A stretch of 64,000 bases of DNA, taken from the NCBI GenBank assembly GCA_019244055.1, contig JAFATG010000126.1, positions 46,497-110,496 on the forward strand, in the 5' to 3' direction. The notes beneath the pieces were generated by a model. That model was not told the DNA's origin. It saw only the letters and a list, made by a program, of their open reading frames with translations, and did not search any database. The stretch is from Acidobacteriaceae bacterium (GTDB taxonomy: Bacteria > Acidobacteriota > Terriglobia > Bryobacterales > Bryobacteraceae). The position numbers and the translations under genes are program-made. Below, one piece after another: positions 26,656-35,904 of this stretch (position 1 is the first letter of the stretch; every line of letters begins with the position of its first letter).

Positions 26656-26890
26656 CGCGCGTTGCTTTATCGTCATTCCGATCCACACCTGTTCGATCCT
26701 GAAGCGCAGCCCTTTTACCATACGCCGCGTGACTTGGCAGGGGACAAGGTGAAGCAGCTTGTGCAAGGACGCGGAGAGTGCAGCTGCGCCATTCTAAGTT
26801 GAAAGATGGGGTAAATGATTCCGTTGACGCTTGCGACGTTGACGAACAGACGATGAGCCGAGTGCGGCGTCGAACCTCGACAAAACCCGC

Positions 26891-27112
26891 TCAATCAAGG
26901 TTGACCGTGCGGAGTTCCTTCCAGAGCGGCTTGGAGCGCTGAAAAGGGCGATCTGCCCAACTACGCCCCATCGTCGGATAATCCAGATACCGATGCGCAG
27001 CGGGATGGTGCCAGAGCGCGTCATGAAATCCCGTTCGTAGAACCCGTTCCGGTGAAACCAGCTTACATCTCATGGCTCTTTGCACTGCCGAAATACACCA
27101 CCTCGCACTCAT
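26891..27112 (-). CDS. Possible small protein coupled to thiD (uncertain)
   Basis: A 73-codon frame starts with an ATG that overlaps the thiD stop (ATGA). Such an overlap often marks translational coupling, and this is the main argument for it. The product (LVSPERVLRTGFHDALWHHP near residues 18-37) has no family I know. An overlapping minus-strand frame at 26794-27024 is equally open, so coding is doubtful. The rest of the 26767-27108 stretch shows no RNA gene or terminator I can support. Confidence 0.25.
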   Translation of the reverse strand: MSARWCISAVQRAMRCKLVSPERVLRTGFHDALWHHPAAHRYLDYPTMGRSWADRPFQRSKPLWKELRTVNLD

Positions 27113-27888
27113 CCTTTTCTGAGATGATTCAGCGGTCCGCAGCCGCGTCCCAGGCCCGGGGCGTCTTCAATTGCTGCTTCCACGAAAGATTTCGCGCCTC
27201 GGATGGCCTCTGGGAGATCGAAGCCCAAGGCGAGACCCGCAACAATGGCAGCAGATAGAGTGCAGCCGGTACCGTGGATGTGACGTGACGATATTCGCCG
27301 TCCGCGAAAAAAGGTAGTTCCAGTGGGGGATACAAGAATATCTATCGGATCGCATGCCAAATGCCCGCCCTTCAGCAACACCGCCTGACACCCCAAATCG
27401 CAGATTCGAGACGCAGCATGCGCCATATCGTCTTCGGTCTTGATTGATAGGCCCGTCAGCGCCTCGGCTTCCGGAATGTTGGGCGTCAGAAGAAACGCCC
27501 GCGGGATGAGCCGATCTTTGAGAGTTCGTTCCGCTTCGGGCCCTAAGAGCCGCGCTCCATGTTTGCTTACCATCACCGGATCGACAACAAGGGGAATGGG
27601 AAACGAGCGGGCAATCTCGGCGACCGCTTGTAAATTCTCAGCGCTTCCGAGCGCGCCGGTCTTAACCGCCTGCGGCGGAATATCGCTCATCACCGCTTCG
27701 ATCTGTTGCCGCACCAGATCGGAAGGCAGGACTTCGACGCGCGACACGGCCTGCGTGTTCTGAACGGTGATCAACGTGATTACCGCTTCGCCATACACAC
27801 CGAACCGGTAGAAGGTTTTCAGGTCTGCCTGAATGCCCGCACCGCCGCTCGGGTCCGAGCCTGCGATGGTCAGCGCTACCGCTGTCAT
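27109..27888 (-). CDS. thiD: Hydroxymethylpyrimidine/phosphomethylpyrimidine kinase
   Basis: A 259-residue ribokinase-fold enzyme of thiamine synthesis that phosphorylates HMP and HMP-P. The N-terminal signature AGSDPSGGAGIQADLKTF is intact. It is followed by V-K-T-G-A-L-G, VVDPVMVSKHGARLL, L-L-T-P-N-I-P-E-A-E and VLLKGGH. The catalytic aspartate region is replaced in order by HGTGCTLSAAI, which here reads with Cys rather than the commoner S/D. Length is normal. No other thiamine gene lies nearby, so it appears to stand alone, with the 73-codon frame possibly coupled to its end. It lies directly upstream of the divergently unrelated Ig-like gene cluster's end at 27912. Confidence 0.95.
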   Translation of the reverse strand: MTAVALTIAGSDPSGGAGIQADLKTFYRFGVYGEAVITLITVQNTQAVSRVEVLPSDLVRQQIEAVMSDIPPQAVKTGALGSAENLQAVAEIARSFPIPLVVDPVMVSKHGARLLGPEAERTLKDRLIPRAFLLTPNIPEAEALTGLSIKTEDDMAHAASRICDLGCQAVLLKGGHLACDPIDILVSPTGTTFFRGRRISSRHIHGTGCTLSAAIVAGLALGFDLPEAIRGAKSFVEAAIEDAPGLGRGCGPLNHLRKG

Positions 27889-27911
27889 GCTCCAACGGTA
27901 GCGTAAGAGAT

Positions 27912-29771
27912 CTATTGTTGAATCTGGTTCGAGCTGGTCTGGCCTACGGAGTTTGACATGGTGACGGCGACCGACCCGATTTGGCTCACATCTCCGTTCG
28001 AGACCGGAAAGGTCGCCTGCATCGAGAACGCGCCGCCAGCCGGATCATTGTTGAAAAAGTAATTGTGGAACGAGGTGGTTGCATTCACTGCCATGCCGCC
28101 GGGAACCAGCGTGTTCCCCTTGGTGTCATAGAAGTCAAACACAATGTTTCCGGCGCTGTAAGTGTTATCGAAACCGGTCACCGTGACCACAAGATTGGGC
28201 TCCTGCCAGCTAGCAGTGGCGGAAGTGATTTCTATCGGAGCCGGAGTTATTGTAAAGGACTGCGTAATCGGCGCCAGATCGGGAAATGTCAACGTGAATT
28301 TGATCGTGCCGGCAGTCGTACCGGTTTGCAGGACCAAGCCGGATTGGCCGTTATAAGTCGCTGTTTTCGCATTGAGCGCCACATTCACTGACAATTGCCG
28401 GGTACTGTGCGCGACAAACATGACGGCCGGATCATCGCTGATGTTCGCAACTGAAGGCGTGAACTCCATCGCGAGTTGCCCAATGGCGGCGATTGGCGAT
28501 GGGCTTGCCAGATTAATCGTCAGAGTCACCTGTTGCCGACTCGTGAGCGGCTGTTGGCTCAATTGGAATGAGACGCCCGGTAGCGGTAACGACACGCTCT
28601 GGCCGGTAAGCGTGAACACGCGCGTTCCTATGGTCAATGTGCCGCTGGAGGTGCCTTGACTCGAGGCGGACAGACTGACCTGGAACGTAATTGAACTGCC
28701 AGGTGCGATGCTAACGGGCAGCGACGGAGCGTTCGACAAAGTGAATCCCGAGCCCGAAACCGCCAACGTCGTGAGCGTCACAGGATCCAGAGATGTCGTA
28801 GGGTTCGCGACTGTGAACGTAAGAGTGTTGCTCGTGTTCGTGCCCGCGACTAACTGACCAAAATTGATTGGAGTAGCTGCCTCCGGCAAGCCACGAACAC
28901 CGGTGGAATCGACATAAGAAATCTGCAGCGCGTCAATATCGGTCACGGTAATGCCGGTACCGGCGAGCGGGTACGAATTCGATCCAACTACGAGCGTTGC
29001 CGTGGAAAGGCCGGTTTGGCCGGGAGCGAATGTAACCGTGAAATTCGCAGAGCCGTTAGCGGGAATCGTGGCCGGCAGTTGCGATGTGTCGAGCGCGAAA
29101 GCGCTGTACGCGAACTGCTCGGTCTGCAAGGAAACGGCAGGCGTGGTAACCGGCTGCGAGGTGTTGTTCGTCAGAGCGAAAGTGATCGATGCAGATGCGC
29201 TCGCGGAGATATTGCCGAAATTCAGCGGTGAGGTACTGCTGGGCAGCAGTTGAACCGGGCCATTTGCGGTCAAGTAGCTGAGCGTGAGCGTGGCGGGAAC
29301 CCCGGTTCCCTGCAGCGTAGAGACCGGTGTAATAGTCTCGGAACAAGCGGTGAGAGTGTTCGATCCTCCCAGAACGCAATTATTCTGCTGAACCTCGTAA
29401 GCCGCCTGAAGATATCCGCTCAAAGGACCGGTAGTGGACGGCCGGAAATTTATCGTGAAATGTGTGGCCTGACCCGGAGCGAGAGTGCTATCTACATTCA
29501 GCCCCGTTATCGTAAAGTCCGGGTCCTGTTGGCCGGAGTTGGCCGCACTGACAACATAGACATACACCAGCATGACGGTGGATCCGGAGTCATTCCGGGC
29601 GCTGAGGATGACGCTTGAGGCCGACCCCTGTTCCGTATCAGGGAACTGGTAAGGGGACGTAAAGGGAACGTCGGGATTCTTGCCGCTTGGATCGTGAATC
29701 GCGAAGGAGAGCGTCTGGGTCTGGGCGGAAACTGCCCCGCAAATGAGGAGTGAGAGCAGCAGTGGTTTCAT
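27912..29771 (-). CDS. Secreted Ig-like (ASH/choice-of-anchor type) repeat protein
   Basis: The start is the ATG at 29771. GGAGGTG lies a few bases before it, and a signal peptide follows (MKPLLLSLLICGAVSAQ), giving 619 residues. The open frame to 29891 is not used. The mature protein has about five beta-sandwich repeats. They share the pattern I-N-F-G-x-x-x-x-G, L-T-F-x-V-x-N, I-P-A/A-P-G-x-x-x-x-F-x-V-x-F and a closing L-x-G-T-G, as in ASPM/SPD-2/Hydin-like and choice-of-anchor domains. It is rich in Thr and Ser with few charged residues. Such proteins are usually surface-exposed or periplasmic; the function is unknown. The ATG overlaps the stop of the upstream gene (ATGA). Confidence 0.85.
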   Translation of the reverse strand: MKPLLLSLLICGAVSAQTQTLSFAIHDPSGKNPDVPFTSPYQFPDTEQGSASSVILSARNDSGSTVMLVYVYVVSAANSGQQDPDFTITGLNVDSTLAPGQATHFTINFRPSTTGPLSGYLQAAYEVQQNNCVLGGSNTLTACSETITPVSTLQGTGVPATLTLSYLTANGPVQLLPSSTSPLNFGNISASASASITFALTNNTSQPVTTPAVSLQTEQFAYSAFALDTSQLPATIPANGSANFTVTFAPGQTGLSTATLVVGSNSYPLAGTGITVTDIDALQISYVDSTGVRGLPEAATPINFGQLVAGTNTSNTLTFTVANPTTSLDPVTLTTLAVSGSGFTLSNAPSLPVSIAPGSSITFQVSLSASSQGTSSGTLTIGTRVFTLTGQSVSLPLPGVSFQLSQQPLTSRQQVTLTINLASPSPIAAIGQLAMEFTPSVANISDDPAVMFVAHSTRQLSVNVALNAKTATYNGQSGLVLQTGTTAGTIKFTLTFPDLAPITQSFTITPAPIEITSATASWQEPNLVVTVTGFDNTYSAGNIVFDFYDTKGNTLVPGGMAVNATTSFHNYFFNNDPAGGAFSMQATFPVSNGDVSQIGSVAVTMSNSVGQTSSNQIQQ

Positions 29772-30568
29772 CGGCTCACCTCCTGCACGGAAGTAGGGAG
29801 GATCCCCGGAAGCAGAAGCAATTCTGGATGAGCGGCATCCAGATGAAGCACCCAGTCCTGTTTGGTGGCCCGGGATTGCAGGTGTAGCCAATGAGACGAC
29901 ATGCGCTCGGCTGCGACGTCATTCGGCACCGGCAGCGTACGGCGGAGCCCGTTCGGACTCTCCAGAGTGACTCCCTCTGCATCCCGGAAGAACAACAACG
30001 ATCCAAAGCCGAGCGCAGGGCCGGTGGCACCCGGTACGGCATCCATGCTGCGAATCGCACTCTCTTCTCCAAGCGAGATCATGATTCTTGCGGCGGCGCC
30101 ATTTTCGAAGACCAGTAATTCAGCCTCATTCTTACCGAGAGCGCTCAGGGATGAAACTGAGCCTGAAATCGAGCCTGCAGGCAGAACGAATCCATTAAAA
30201 GATGTTCCGTTCCAGCGGATGATGGCCTGCCGCTTGGGCAGCCAAGCGATCGCGCTCTGCGCCTCGCCTTCGACGCTGAGGACAGGGGCCGTCTCGTCTG
30301 TTGCATATCTGCCGATCTCGGCCCCGCTCGCAGAGAGCAGGCGGATTGCACCAGCTTCCGCGACGAGACCCGCCTGATCCGAAAAACTGATCGCAATTGC
30401 ACTGGTCGACCATGCCGGACCGACGATAAAGCTGCCCGGAACGCCGTACACGGGGTGAACGGACCCGTCCGCGTATCGGACGATGCCAGCCTGCGGCTCA
30501 TGGACCTGTGCGTGGACCAACCCTGCCGAACAGATAAGCAACACAAAACCGCGCATGTGAGGCTTCAT
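29768..30568 (-). CDS. Exported protein of unknown function, beta-propeller-like
   Basis: The 266-residue protein begins with a signal peptide (MRGFVLLICSAGLVHAQ; ATG at 30568 or four codons later). The mature part is almost entirely short beta strands separated by Gly/Ser/Asn turns. Repeating units have the form A-I-x-W-L-P, L-x-V-F-E-N-G-A-A-A-R-I and L-F-F-R-D-A-E-G-V-T-L, which suggests a small propeller. No catalytic motif is visible. It starts 22 bases after the Ig/TM gene and ends overlapping the ASH protein start, so the three genes are probably co-translated. Confidence 0.72.
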   Translation of the reverse strand: MKPHMRGFVLLICSAGLVHAQVHEPQAGIVRYADGSVHPVYGVPGSFIVGPAWSTSAIAISFSDQAGLVAEAGAIRLLSASGAEIGRYATDETAPVLSVEGEAQSAIAWLPKRQAIIRWNGTSFNGFVLPAGSISGSVSSLSALGKNEAELLVFENGAAARIMISLGEESAIRSMDAVPGATGPALGFGSLLFFRDAEGVTLESPNGLRRTLPVPNDVAAERMSSHWLHLQSRATKQDWVLHLDAAHPELLLLPGILPTSVQEVSR

Positions 30569-30590
30569 AGAAGTTGTTCCCCCGGCTGAG

Positions 30591-31412
30591 TTAGGGATGA
30601 CCGACGCTGATGGATGGCGTCCCGATGCTCAATTGCGTGGTCGGCGATGTCGAAGACGACGATTTTCCTTTTCCGGCAAGCGCGAGGCCCGCGCCGGCAC
30701 CGATCGCGATAGCGGCAATCACAAACCATTTCGCTTTGCTGTGCGACGCGGCACCGTGGTTGGCGCCCGTCACGGAGACCGTTGGCGGCTTTTGATCCAG
30801 CGGAGCAGCGGCTGATGCAGGCGTCAACGGAGTCTTTGCCTTTGAAGAATCCGCTGGCAGGGCATCTGCCGCAGCCGGGGTTGGAGAGGGAACAGGCATT
30901 TTCACTTGGGCGATTTGCCGAAGTTGCTGCTGTTCACTTGTTTCCGGTCGAGCGGGAGTTGATTGAGCGGCCTGAGCCGGCGGCGTTAGCGTTTCCTCGA
31001 AGAGAATACCCGTGTGAGAGGTGCCTTTGGCAGCAGTGATGCGAATGTCGGCGACTCCGGGCGCGCTGCTCCAGCTTACGTTGCCGGCATGCGCCCGTCC
31101 CGTGGCATCTGTGTAGGCTACGAGCGCCGAGGAGCCGTCTTCGAATTTACCGGTCGGGCCGTTGTCGGGAAGGCGGAACGTCACGGCGGCACCGGCTACT
31201 GGCGCTCCCTTCTCGTCCGTTACCTCGATCGTGAACCCTCTCTTGGTTTGGGAACCGGCCGGCGCGGACAGGCCGTCGCTATCGATTACCCGAAGCTGCA
31301 GTTCCCCTTCGGATGCGACGGCGCCAGCGTCTGCCGGGGACTGTGCCGGAAGCGGCGAGGCCACCATCAGCGTCGCGAGCAGGAGGGAAACGGAAGGAGA
31401 AACAAATCTCAT
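30591..31412 (-). CDS. Exported Ig-like domain protein with C-terminal transmembrane helix
   Basis: The 273-residue product has a signal peptide (SLLLATLMVASPLPAQ). An Ig-like/Big-1-type domain lies at about 40-140 (FTIEVTDEKGAPVAGAAVTF, then T-D-A-T-G-R-A). A Pro/Ala/Ser/Thr-rich linker (about 145-225) leads to a hydrophobic helix at about 230-250 (WFVIAAIAIGAGAGLALAG) followed by Lys/Ser-rich residues. This is not a PEP-CTERM tail, because no Pro-Glu-Pro precedes the helix. It may anchor a surface assembly. It is followed 22 bases downstream by the propeller-like protein gene. Confidence 0.8.
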   Translation of the reverse strand: MRFVSPSVSLLLATLMVASPLPAQSPADAGAVASEGELQLRVIDSDGLSAPAGSQTKRGFTIEVTDEKGAPVAGAAVTFRLPDNGPTGKFEDGSSALVAYTDATGRAHAGNVSWSSAPGVADIRITAAKGTSHTGILFEETLTPPAQAAQSTPARPETSEQQQLRQIAQVKMPVPSPTPAAADALPADSSKAKTPLTPASAAAPLDQKPPTVSVTGANHGAASHSKAKWFVIAAIAIGAGAGLALAGKGKSSSSTSPTTQLSIGTPSISVGHP

Positions 31413-31476
31413 CTGGCCTCTCTTGGTGTACAGAGGCTCAGCGAGATCGCTGGCCGCTGTTCTTAACCGTTCGGGC

Positions 31477-32193
31477 TCAGGTGAGCTGAATCAAGATAAC
31501 CGTTACGTTGTCCGGACCACCTGCGGCCTTTGCGGCGTCGATCAGATAGTGGCATTTGTCAGGAAGATTTTTCTCGGATTCCAGAGTGTCCCGCAAGAAT
31601 TTTTCGTTCACGACTCCGTGGAGGCCGTCGGAGCAGAGCAGAACCTGATCGCCGGGCTGTAACTCCACCATCCGCGAAAATACGCGCAATTGGTCTGCCG
31701 TTCCCACTGCCATCGTGAGTACGTGACGCATCGGATGTTTCTTAAGGGCTTCGTCGCTCAATCCAAGGCGGGACCCTACTTCGGCGACCCACGTCTGGTC
31801 CTCAGTCAACACAGACAGTTCGCCTCCGGAAACGAGGTAGGCCCGGCTATCCCCGACGCTTCCCAACTGCAGGCGCGACTTTCCGATATCGCGCGCCACC
31901 AGCAGAGTGGTTCCCATGCCTTCTAGCTCGGGAACAGTTCCCGCTTCCTCGCGTACCCGGCTATTAGCCTCGCTGAAGGCCGATTCCAGAACGTCATCTC
32001 CATCCTGGTGCGCAACATCGCGCAAGCGCTGCCACAACGTTTCGGCACTGAGCTGAGAGGCACGCTCGCCAGCGTTCGCTCCGCCCATACCGTCGGCGAG
32101 GATGAAGATCCCGCACTCGGTATCGTTAATGAAGTAATCCTCGTTGTTGGCTCGGACGCAACCAGGATCCGAAAGGCCAAAAGCCTCCAGCAT
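31477..32193 (-). CDS. PP2C-family Ser/Thr protein phosphatase
   Basis: The 238-residue protein has all PP2C metal-site motifs: R-x-x-N-E-D-Y-F near residues 14-20, ADGMGGANAGE, GSVGDSRAYL, LCSDGLHG, and GGPDNVTVILIQ at the end. It is a soluble enzyme that would remove phosphate from Ser/Thr and likely opposes Hanks-type kinases. The only such kinase in the window is at the left edge, 28 kb away. Here it lies between a TPR protein gene and a run of secreted Ig-like proteins, all on the same strand with gaps of 42 and 64 bases. It could be part of that transcript. Confidence 0.95.
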   Translation of the reverse strand: MLEAFGLSDPGCVRANNEDYFINDTECGIFILADGMGGANAGERASQLSAETLWQRLRDVAHQDGDDVLESAFSEANSRVREEAGTVPELEGMGTTLLVARDIGKSRLQLGSVGDSRAYLVSGGELSVLTEDQTWVAEVGSRLGLSDEALKKHPMRHVLTMAVGTADQLRVFSRMVELQPGDQVLLCSDGLHGVVNEKFLRDTLESEKNLPDKCHYLIDAAKAAGGPDNVTVILIQLT

Positions 32194-32235
32194 AGAGTTC
32201 TAAAGATTATACTTTCCGGCGCACCCGCAAATTCT

Positions 32236-33429
32236 CTAACTGCTTCCCTTCGGCTGCAACATCGCTTTAAGCTGCCGGAAAGCCGTGTACTCCAGGTTCA
32301 ATTTCAAGCGTACAGGAGCGAGCGGCTTCGCTCCGGCCATCGACTGCTCGCGCCGGTTGGCCCTGTCGAGCAGGCTCTGAGCCTCCCTATCATCGGGATT
32401 GTGGTCGAGCACGGCCTTTAGTCTCTTCGCTGCTTCGTCGAACGAGTTAGCCCGCAGGAGCGCCGCACCGAGATTGAATTGGTACGTGCCATCACCTGAA
32501 TCGCCGTCGAGCGCGTGCCGGAAATCGTCAACTGCGGCAGGCATGTTCAGTTGCAACTCGGCACCAGCCAGATTGTTGTAGACCTCATTCATTGGGAACT
32601 GCTTCAGTACGTCGCGGAAGTAGCCTACTGCGGAATTGTAGTCGGCAAGCTGATACGCGCTCAGGCCCATGTAGAAACGGGCCTCTGCATAACGCGGCTC
32701 GCCCGGGCCGATGCGCCGGAACCACTCCACAGCCTGCCGGTAGTCCCGCCGCTGCAGGTAGATCCTTCCCAGTTCGAATGCCGGCCGCGTAAATTGCGGA
32801 TCAAGCGCTACGGCTTGAGAGAACCACTTCTGCTGTTGATCCTTGTTAGTGGAAAGTAGACCGCGAACGTAGCTTTCCTCGGCATCCAATCTAATAAACT
32901 TCTGCGGAGTTAGAAATCGATCCAGCGGTAAATCGGCGGCAGGATCGAGATACTTCAAGGATTGCCAAGCGAGGTGCTCTTCCAGTCTTGACAAGTCGGC
33001 TAACTTACCAGCCTCTTCGATATCAGGTCCATCGTGGAACTTCCTTAAATCAATATAATGAGCCGTAATTCTAACCGAGCTTCCTTTTAACTCTGTCACG
33101 CCGGCCGGTAAAGTAGCCTCGTAATTTCCATAGCACAGATAGTCGGCATCTAAGGCTTGTCCCAAGCGTATTAGAGTACCTTTTGTGAAGTTTGCGTCGG
33201 GCCGCAATGTCAAGCGGCGCAATCCCTCCTGAAGGGATTCGCGCTCGAGCACGATCTGGTTCGAATTACTAAATTCGGCGCGGAGAGTTTCGGCGACGCT
33301 TTCGCCTACCCAGTTCAAGTCTTGGAATTGGGAATTGTTATGAAACTGTACGACAAGAACAGTGGCGGAGGGTGCGCTACGCGCAAGAAGCAGGAATAAG
33401 GGGAAAAAAAGGAGACGCGGCCACAGCAC
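32236..33429 (-). CDS. Exported TPR protein with N-terminal FlgO/TolB-like domain
   Basis: The 397-residue product has a signal peptide (LLFFPLFLLLARSAPS). Residues about 25-140 form an alpha/beta domain: VLVVQFHNNSQFQDLNWVGE, then LGQALDADYLCYGNY. This matches the pattern of bacterial proteins that evaluate a gene set by name, such as TolB- or FlgO-like N-domains before TPRs. Residues about 200-380 carry TPR units (FELGRIYLQRRDYRQAVEWF, then F-Y-M-G-L-S-A-Y-Q). The function is unknown and it is probably periplasmic. It lies 26 bases downstream of the small exported protein at 33456 and 42 bases upstream of the PP2C gene. Confidence 0.82.
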   Translation of the reverse strand: MLWPRLLFFPLFLLLARSAPSATVLVVQFHNNSQFQDLNWVGESVAETLRAEFSNSNQIVLERESLQEGLRRLTLRPDANFTKGTLIRLGQALDADYLCYGNYEATLPAGVTELKGSSVRITAHYIDLRKFHDGPDIEEAGKLADLSRLEEHLAWQSLKYLDPAADLPLDRFLTPQKFIRLDAEESYVRGLLSTNKDQQQKWFSQAVALDPQFTRPAFELGRIYLQRRDYRQAVEWFRRIGPGEPRYAEARFYMGLSAYQLADYNSAVGYFRDVLKQFPMNEVYNNLAGAELQLNMPAAVDDFRHALDGDSGDGTYQFNLGAALLRANSFDEAAKRLKAVLDHNPDDREAQSLLDRANRREQSMAGAKPLAPVRLKLNLEYTAFRQLKAMLQPKGSS

Positions 33430-33455
33430 GTCTCCTATGCTAACAGGGGGGACCG

Positions 33456-33791
33456 TTACAGGCCCGAGTTGGTCGGGTTACTTCCGCCGAATACGATTCT
33501 CGTGTGAGTACCGCCGAAGTCGATCTCTTTAACCTGATCGTTTGAGTACAGAACCTGGTTGCTGTTGAACTTCGTTGCCGCGGTTTCTTCGCGAGCGGGA
33601 ACCTGAACACTATTTTTCCCGTTTTTGATAATGGCCGTATTGTTTTTCATTTCGACCTTGTATGTACCAGCCTTGAATTGCTGGCCATCGATCGTAGAAT
33701 TCTGATAGAGGTCAACTGAATGCGTGTTTGATGCTGCAAGGACAGTGAACACTCCGACGCTCATAAATCCCAAGAAAGTCTTCTTCAACAT
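33456..33791 (-). CDS. Small exported protein of unknown function
   Basis: The ATG at 33791 has an excellent ribosome site (AAGGAG five bases before it), so the longer open frame to 33875 is not used. The 111-residue product starts with a signal peptide (MLKKTFLGFMSVGVFTVLAA). A compact beta-rich domain follows: STIDGQQFKAGTYKVEMKN, then a V-P-A-R-E segment and TRIVFGGSNP at the end. Similar short exported proteins with the F-K-A-G-T-Y-K-V pattern are frequent in Acidobacteriota, with no known role. It lies first in a same-strand run leading to the TPR and PP2C genes. Confidence 0.82.
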   Translation of the reverse strand: MLKKTFLGFMSVGVFTVLAASNTHSVDLYQNSTIDGQQFKAGTYKVEMKNNTAIIKNGKNSVQVPAREETAATKFNSNQVLYSNDQVKEIDFGGTHTRIVFGGSNPTNSGL

Positions 33792-33933
33792 ATTTCTCCT
33801 TAATAAAAGCGATTGTTGTTCGGGTGCGTTGTTCCACGGTTGAAAACCGCACCCGCCTATACGATGAACCAGCATGCCCGCAAGTTACGGTAAGTAGCGG
33901 ATTAGTTTGTGAAGGAGCGTAAGCGAGCGAGCG

Positions 33934-34887
33934 CTAGGGCGAATCGTTTAGATGCCCCAGAAAATCAGCAGTAAGTACTAGAGCAGCTCGCTGCACAGTC
34001 TGATCCGTTCCAAAGCCGGACATCCAATGGATTGCTGGATCCGCGCGGAACCAGGTCATCTGCCGTTTCGCATACTGCCGGGTCTTGATTTGACATTCCC
34101 GAATCGCCTCTTCCAGAGAGCATTCGCCGCGAAGTACGCGCACACCCTGCTTGTAGCCGAGGGATTGTAATGGTTTCAGGTTCGCGGCAAAACCGGCGTT
34201 CAGCGTGGCCGCTATCTCCTCAATCAGACCCGAGCGAAACATGGACGCGCTGCGGACATTCAGCTTCGAATACAGCTCTGAACGATTCGGATTCAAGCCA
34301 ATCTTCAGCGGTTTAAAACCGCGCAGCGCTTCGCGAGGCCTCCGCTGGGTTTCGGTGACGGGCTGGCGTTCGAGAATACTGAGCTCGATCGCCCGAATCA
34401 ACTTTTGATGATCATTTGGATGAATCCGGCCGGCAGCCTGTGGATCTCCGCGCCGGAGGAACCGGTATAAAGCGCCCGGGTTGCGCTGGGCTATTTTCGT
34501 GAGTCGGACTCTCATCTGTTCGTCTCGAGAGGCGGCAGGCGAAAGGCCGTCCAGGAGCGCGCGAAGATAGAACCCGGTCCCGCCTACGATAATGGGCAGC
34601 TTGCCTCGATCTGTGATGCCGGTCAGAGCCGTCCGGGCCAGCCGAGCGTAAGCGCCCGCGGTCAGATCGCGGTCAAGATCAAGAACGTCGAGCAAATGGT
34701 GTGGCACCTCTCTGCGCTGCTCGACCGAAACCTTGGCGGCCCCGATATCCAGACCGCGATAAACCTGAACGGAGTCGCAGCTAACGATCTCGCCCTGGAA
34801 GCGCTGGGCCAAGAAAATTGCAAGCTCGCTTTTTCCGGCGCCTGTTGGACCAAGCACCGCGATCAGCGGCGACTGCGCGCTTTCCAT
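33934..34887 (-). CDS. miaA: tRNA dimethylallyltransferase
   Basis: A 317-residue enzyme that adds an isopentenyl group to A37 of tRNAs reading UNN codons. The P-loop GPTGAGKSELA (about 13-23), SCDSVQVYRGLDIGAAK, V-P-H-H-L-L-D and IIVGGTGFYLRALLDGL are all intact. The C-terminal tRNA-binding part has L-G-Y-K-Q and T-R-Q-Y-A-K-R-Q-M-T-W-F. Length is normal. It is last in a same-strand run after hslV, hslU and a lipoprotein gene, 21 bases after the latter. Dimethylallyl diphosphate is the prenyl donor. Confidence 0.96.
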   Translation of the reverse strand: MESAQSPLIAVLGPTGAGKSELAIFLAQRFQGEIVSCDSVQVYRGLDIGAAKVSVEQRREVPHHLLDVLDLDRDLTAGAYARLARTALTGITDRGKLPIIVGGTGFYLRALLDGLSPAASRDEQMRVRLTKIAQRNPGALYRFLRRGDPQAAGRIHPNDHQKLIRAIELSILERQPVTETQRRPREALRGFKPLKIGLNPNRSELYSKLNVRSASMFRSGLIEEIAATLNAGFAANLKPLQSLGYKQGVRVLRGECSLEEAIRECQIKTRQYAKRQMTWFRADPAIHWMSGFGTDQTVQRAALVLTADFLGHLNDSP

Positions 34888-34908
34888 TGTTTGCTCCGTG
34901 CGATGGTC

Positions 34909-35904
34909 CTAGAAAACGGCTTCGGCGGGGGCTGATTTTGCGCTCTCGTTCCCTTTCTGATCAGTGGCGCTGACCTCATATCGATACGTCTTCCCGTGCT
35001 CTACTTTGCGATCGCTGTAGGTAGGCAAGGTCAGCAGATCCGCAACCCGCTCGAAGGGCCCGCCGTTTACGGAGCGATAGAGATAGTAACCCTTGAGATC
35101 CGGCTCGGGGCTTCGCTGCCAGGACACTTCGATCGAATCCGGCGCGGGAAGGGCGGTGATGCTCGCAGGCACAGAGGGAGGAAACTTATCAATCGGGGTG
35201 ATCGAGACGGTTTTCGAGGGAAGGCTCTCTGCAGAATGTTCGGTAGCGACCACGATATAGGTGTACGGTGTGTCGTACTGGGCGGTCGTGTCCAGATAGT
35301 CCTGTGTCTTCGAAGTACCCAGCTCCACAGGTTGCTGATCGCCCGGGCCCTCTCTGCTGACGCGGTATTCCACTCCGGAGCCCTGTACAGTCCACGTCAC
35401 CAAAACGCCGTGAGCGGTGGCAACCGCCTTCGCTTCGGGCGGCTTCAGAGGCGGCACCACTTGAAGCACAGCGCGGTTCGACCACGACGAGTAATGATCT
35501 TTCTTCTTCACGGCGGTACGAACAGCGACAGCTACGCGCTTTCCTATCCAGGGTGAGGCCGGAATTGTCTTCTCCATTGCGACGGGCTTGGGGTCATCAG
35601 GATCGTTAGGTGGCGGAGGTTCTATGTCGTAGCGCTGCGCGGCCGCGGCCCATTGGTCGAAATCGAATGGTATGGAAGCCGCACCAATGCGCAGATCGAC
35701 TTCCGAGAACTGTTTGATAGCCAGATTATCCGTGGTCCGTATCGGAGTCGCGAAAGTGATCACAATTTGATCTCCGCGCTCGATCGCCTCGAGATTCGCT
35801 ATAGTGTTCGGCAATTGCGGCGAAGGCGGAAGGACCGGCCCAACGTACCCGCAGCCCACCAGCACGAGATACAGGATCGCGCACGCGATCGCAGACCGCG
35901 ACAC
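34909..35904 (-). CDS. Fibronectin type III-domain lipoprotein
   Basis: The 331-residue protein starts with GTG, which shares its G with the hslU stop (TAGTG). A lipoprotein signal (YLVLVGCGYVGP) puts the lipid-attached cysteine near residue 18. Two FN3-type beta domains are visible, at about 150-245 (VTWTVQGSGVEYRVSRE) and 245-331 (EVSWQRSPEPDLKGYYLYRS, then TYRYEVSATDQKGNES). The section before them is another beta-rich region. It is probably outer- or inner-membrane anchored on the periplasmic side. Its position inside an hslVU-miaA run probably reflects transcription rather than function. Confidence 0.85.
   Translation of the reverse strand: MSRSAIACAILYLVLVGCGYVGPVLPPSPQLPNTIANLEAIERGDQIVITFATPIRTTDNLAIKQFSEVDLRIGAASIPFDFDQWAAAAQRYDIEPPPPNDPDDPKPVAMEKTIPASPWIGKRVAVAVRTAVKKKDHYSSWSNRAVLQVVPPLKPPEAKAVATAHGVLVTWTVQGSGVEYRVSREGPGDQQPVELGTSKTQDYLDTTAQYDTPYTYIVVATEHSAESLPSKTVSITPIDKFPPSVPASITALPAPDSIEVSWQRSPEPDLKGYYLYRSVNGGPFERVADLLTLPTYSDRKVEHGKTYRYEVSATDQKGNESAKSAPAEAVF

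Noticed and set aside
30591..31412. PEP-CTERM-like tail on the Ig/TM protein
   Set aside because: There is a C-terminal helix and basic tail but no Pro-Glu-Pro before it, and about 20 further residues follow the helix.
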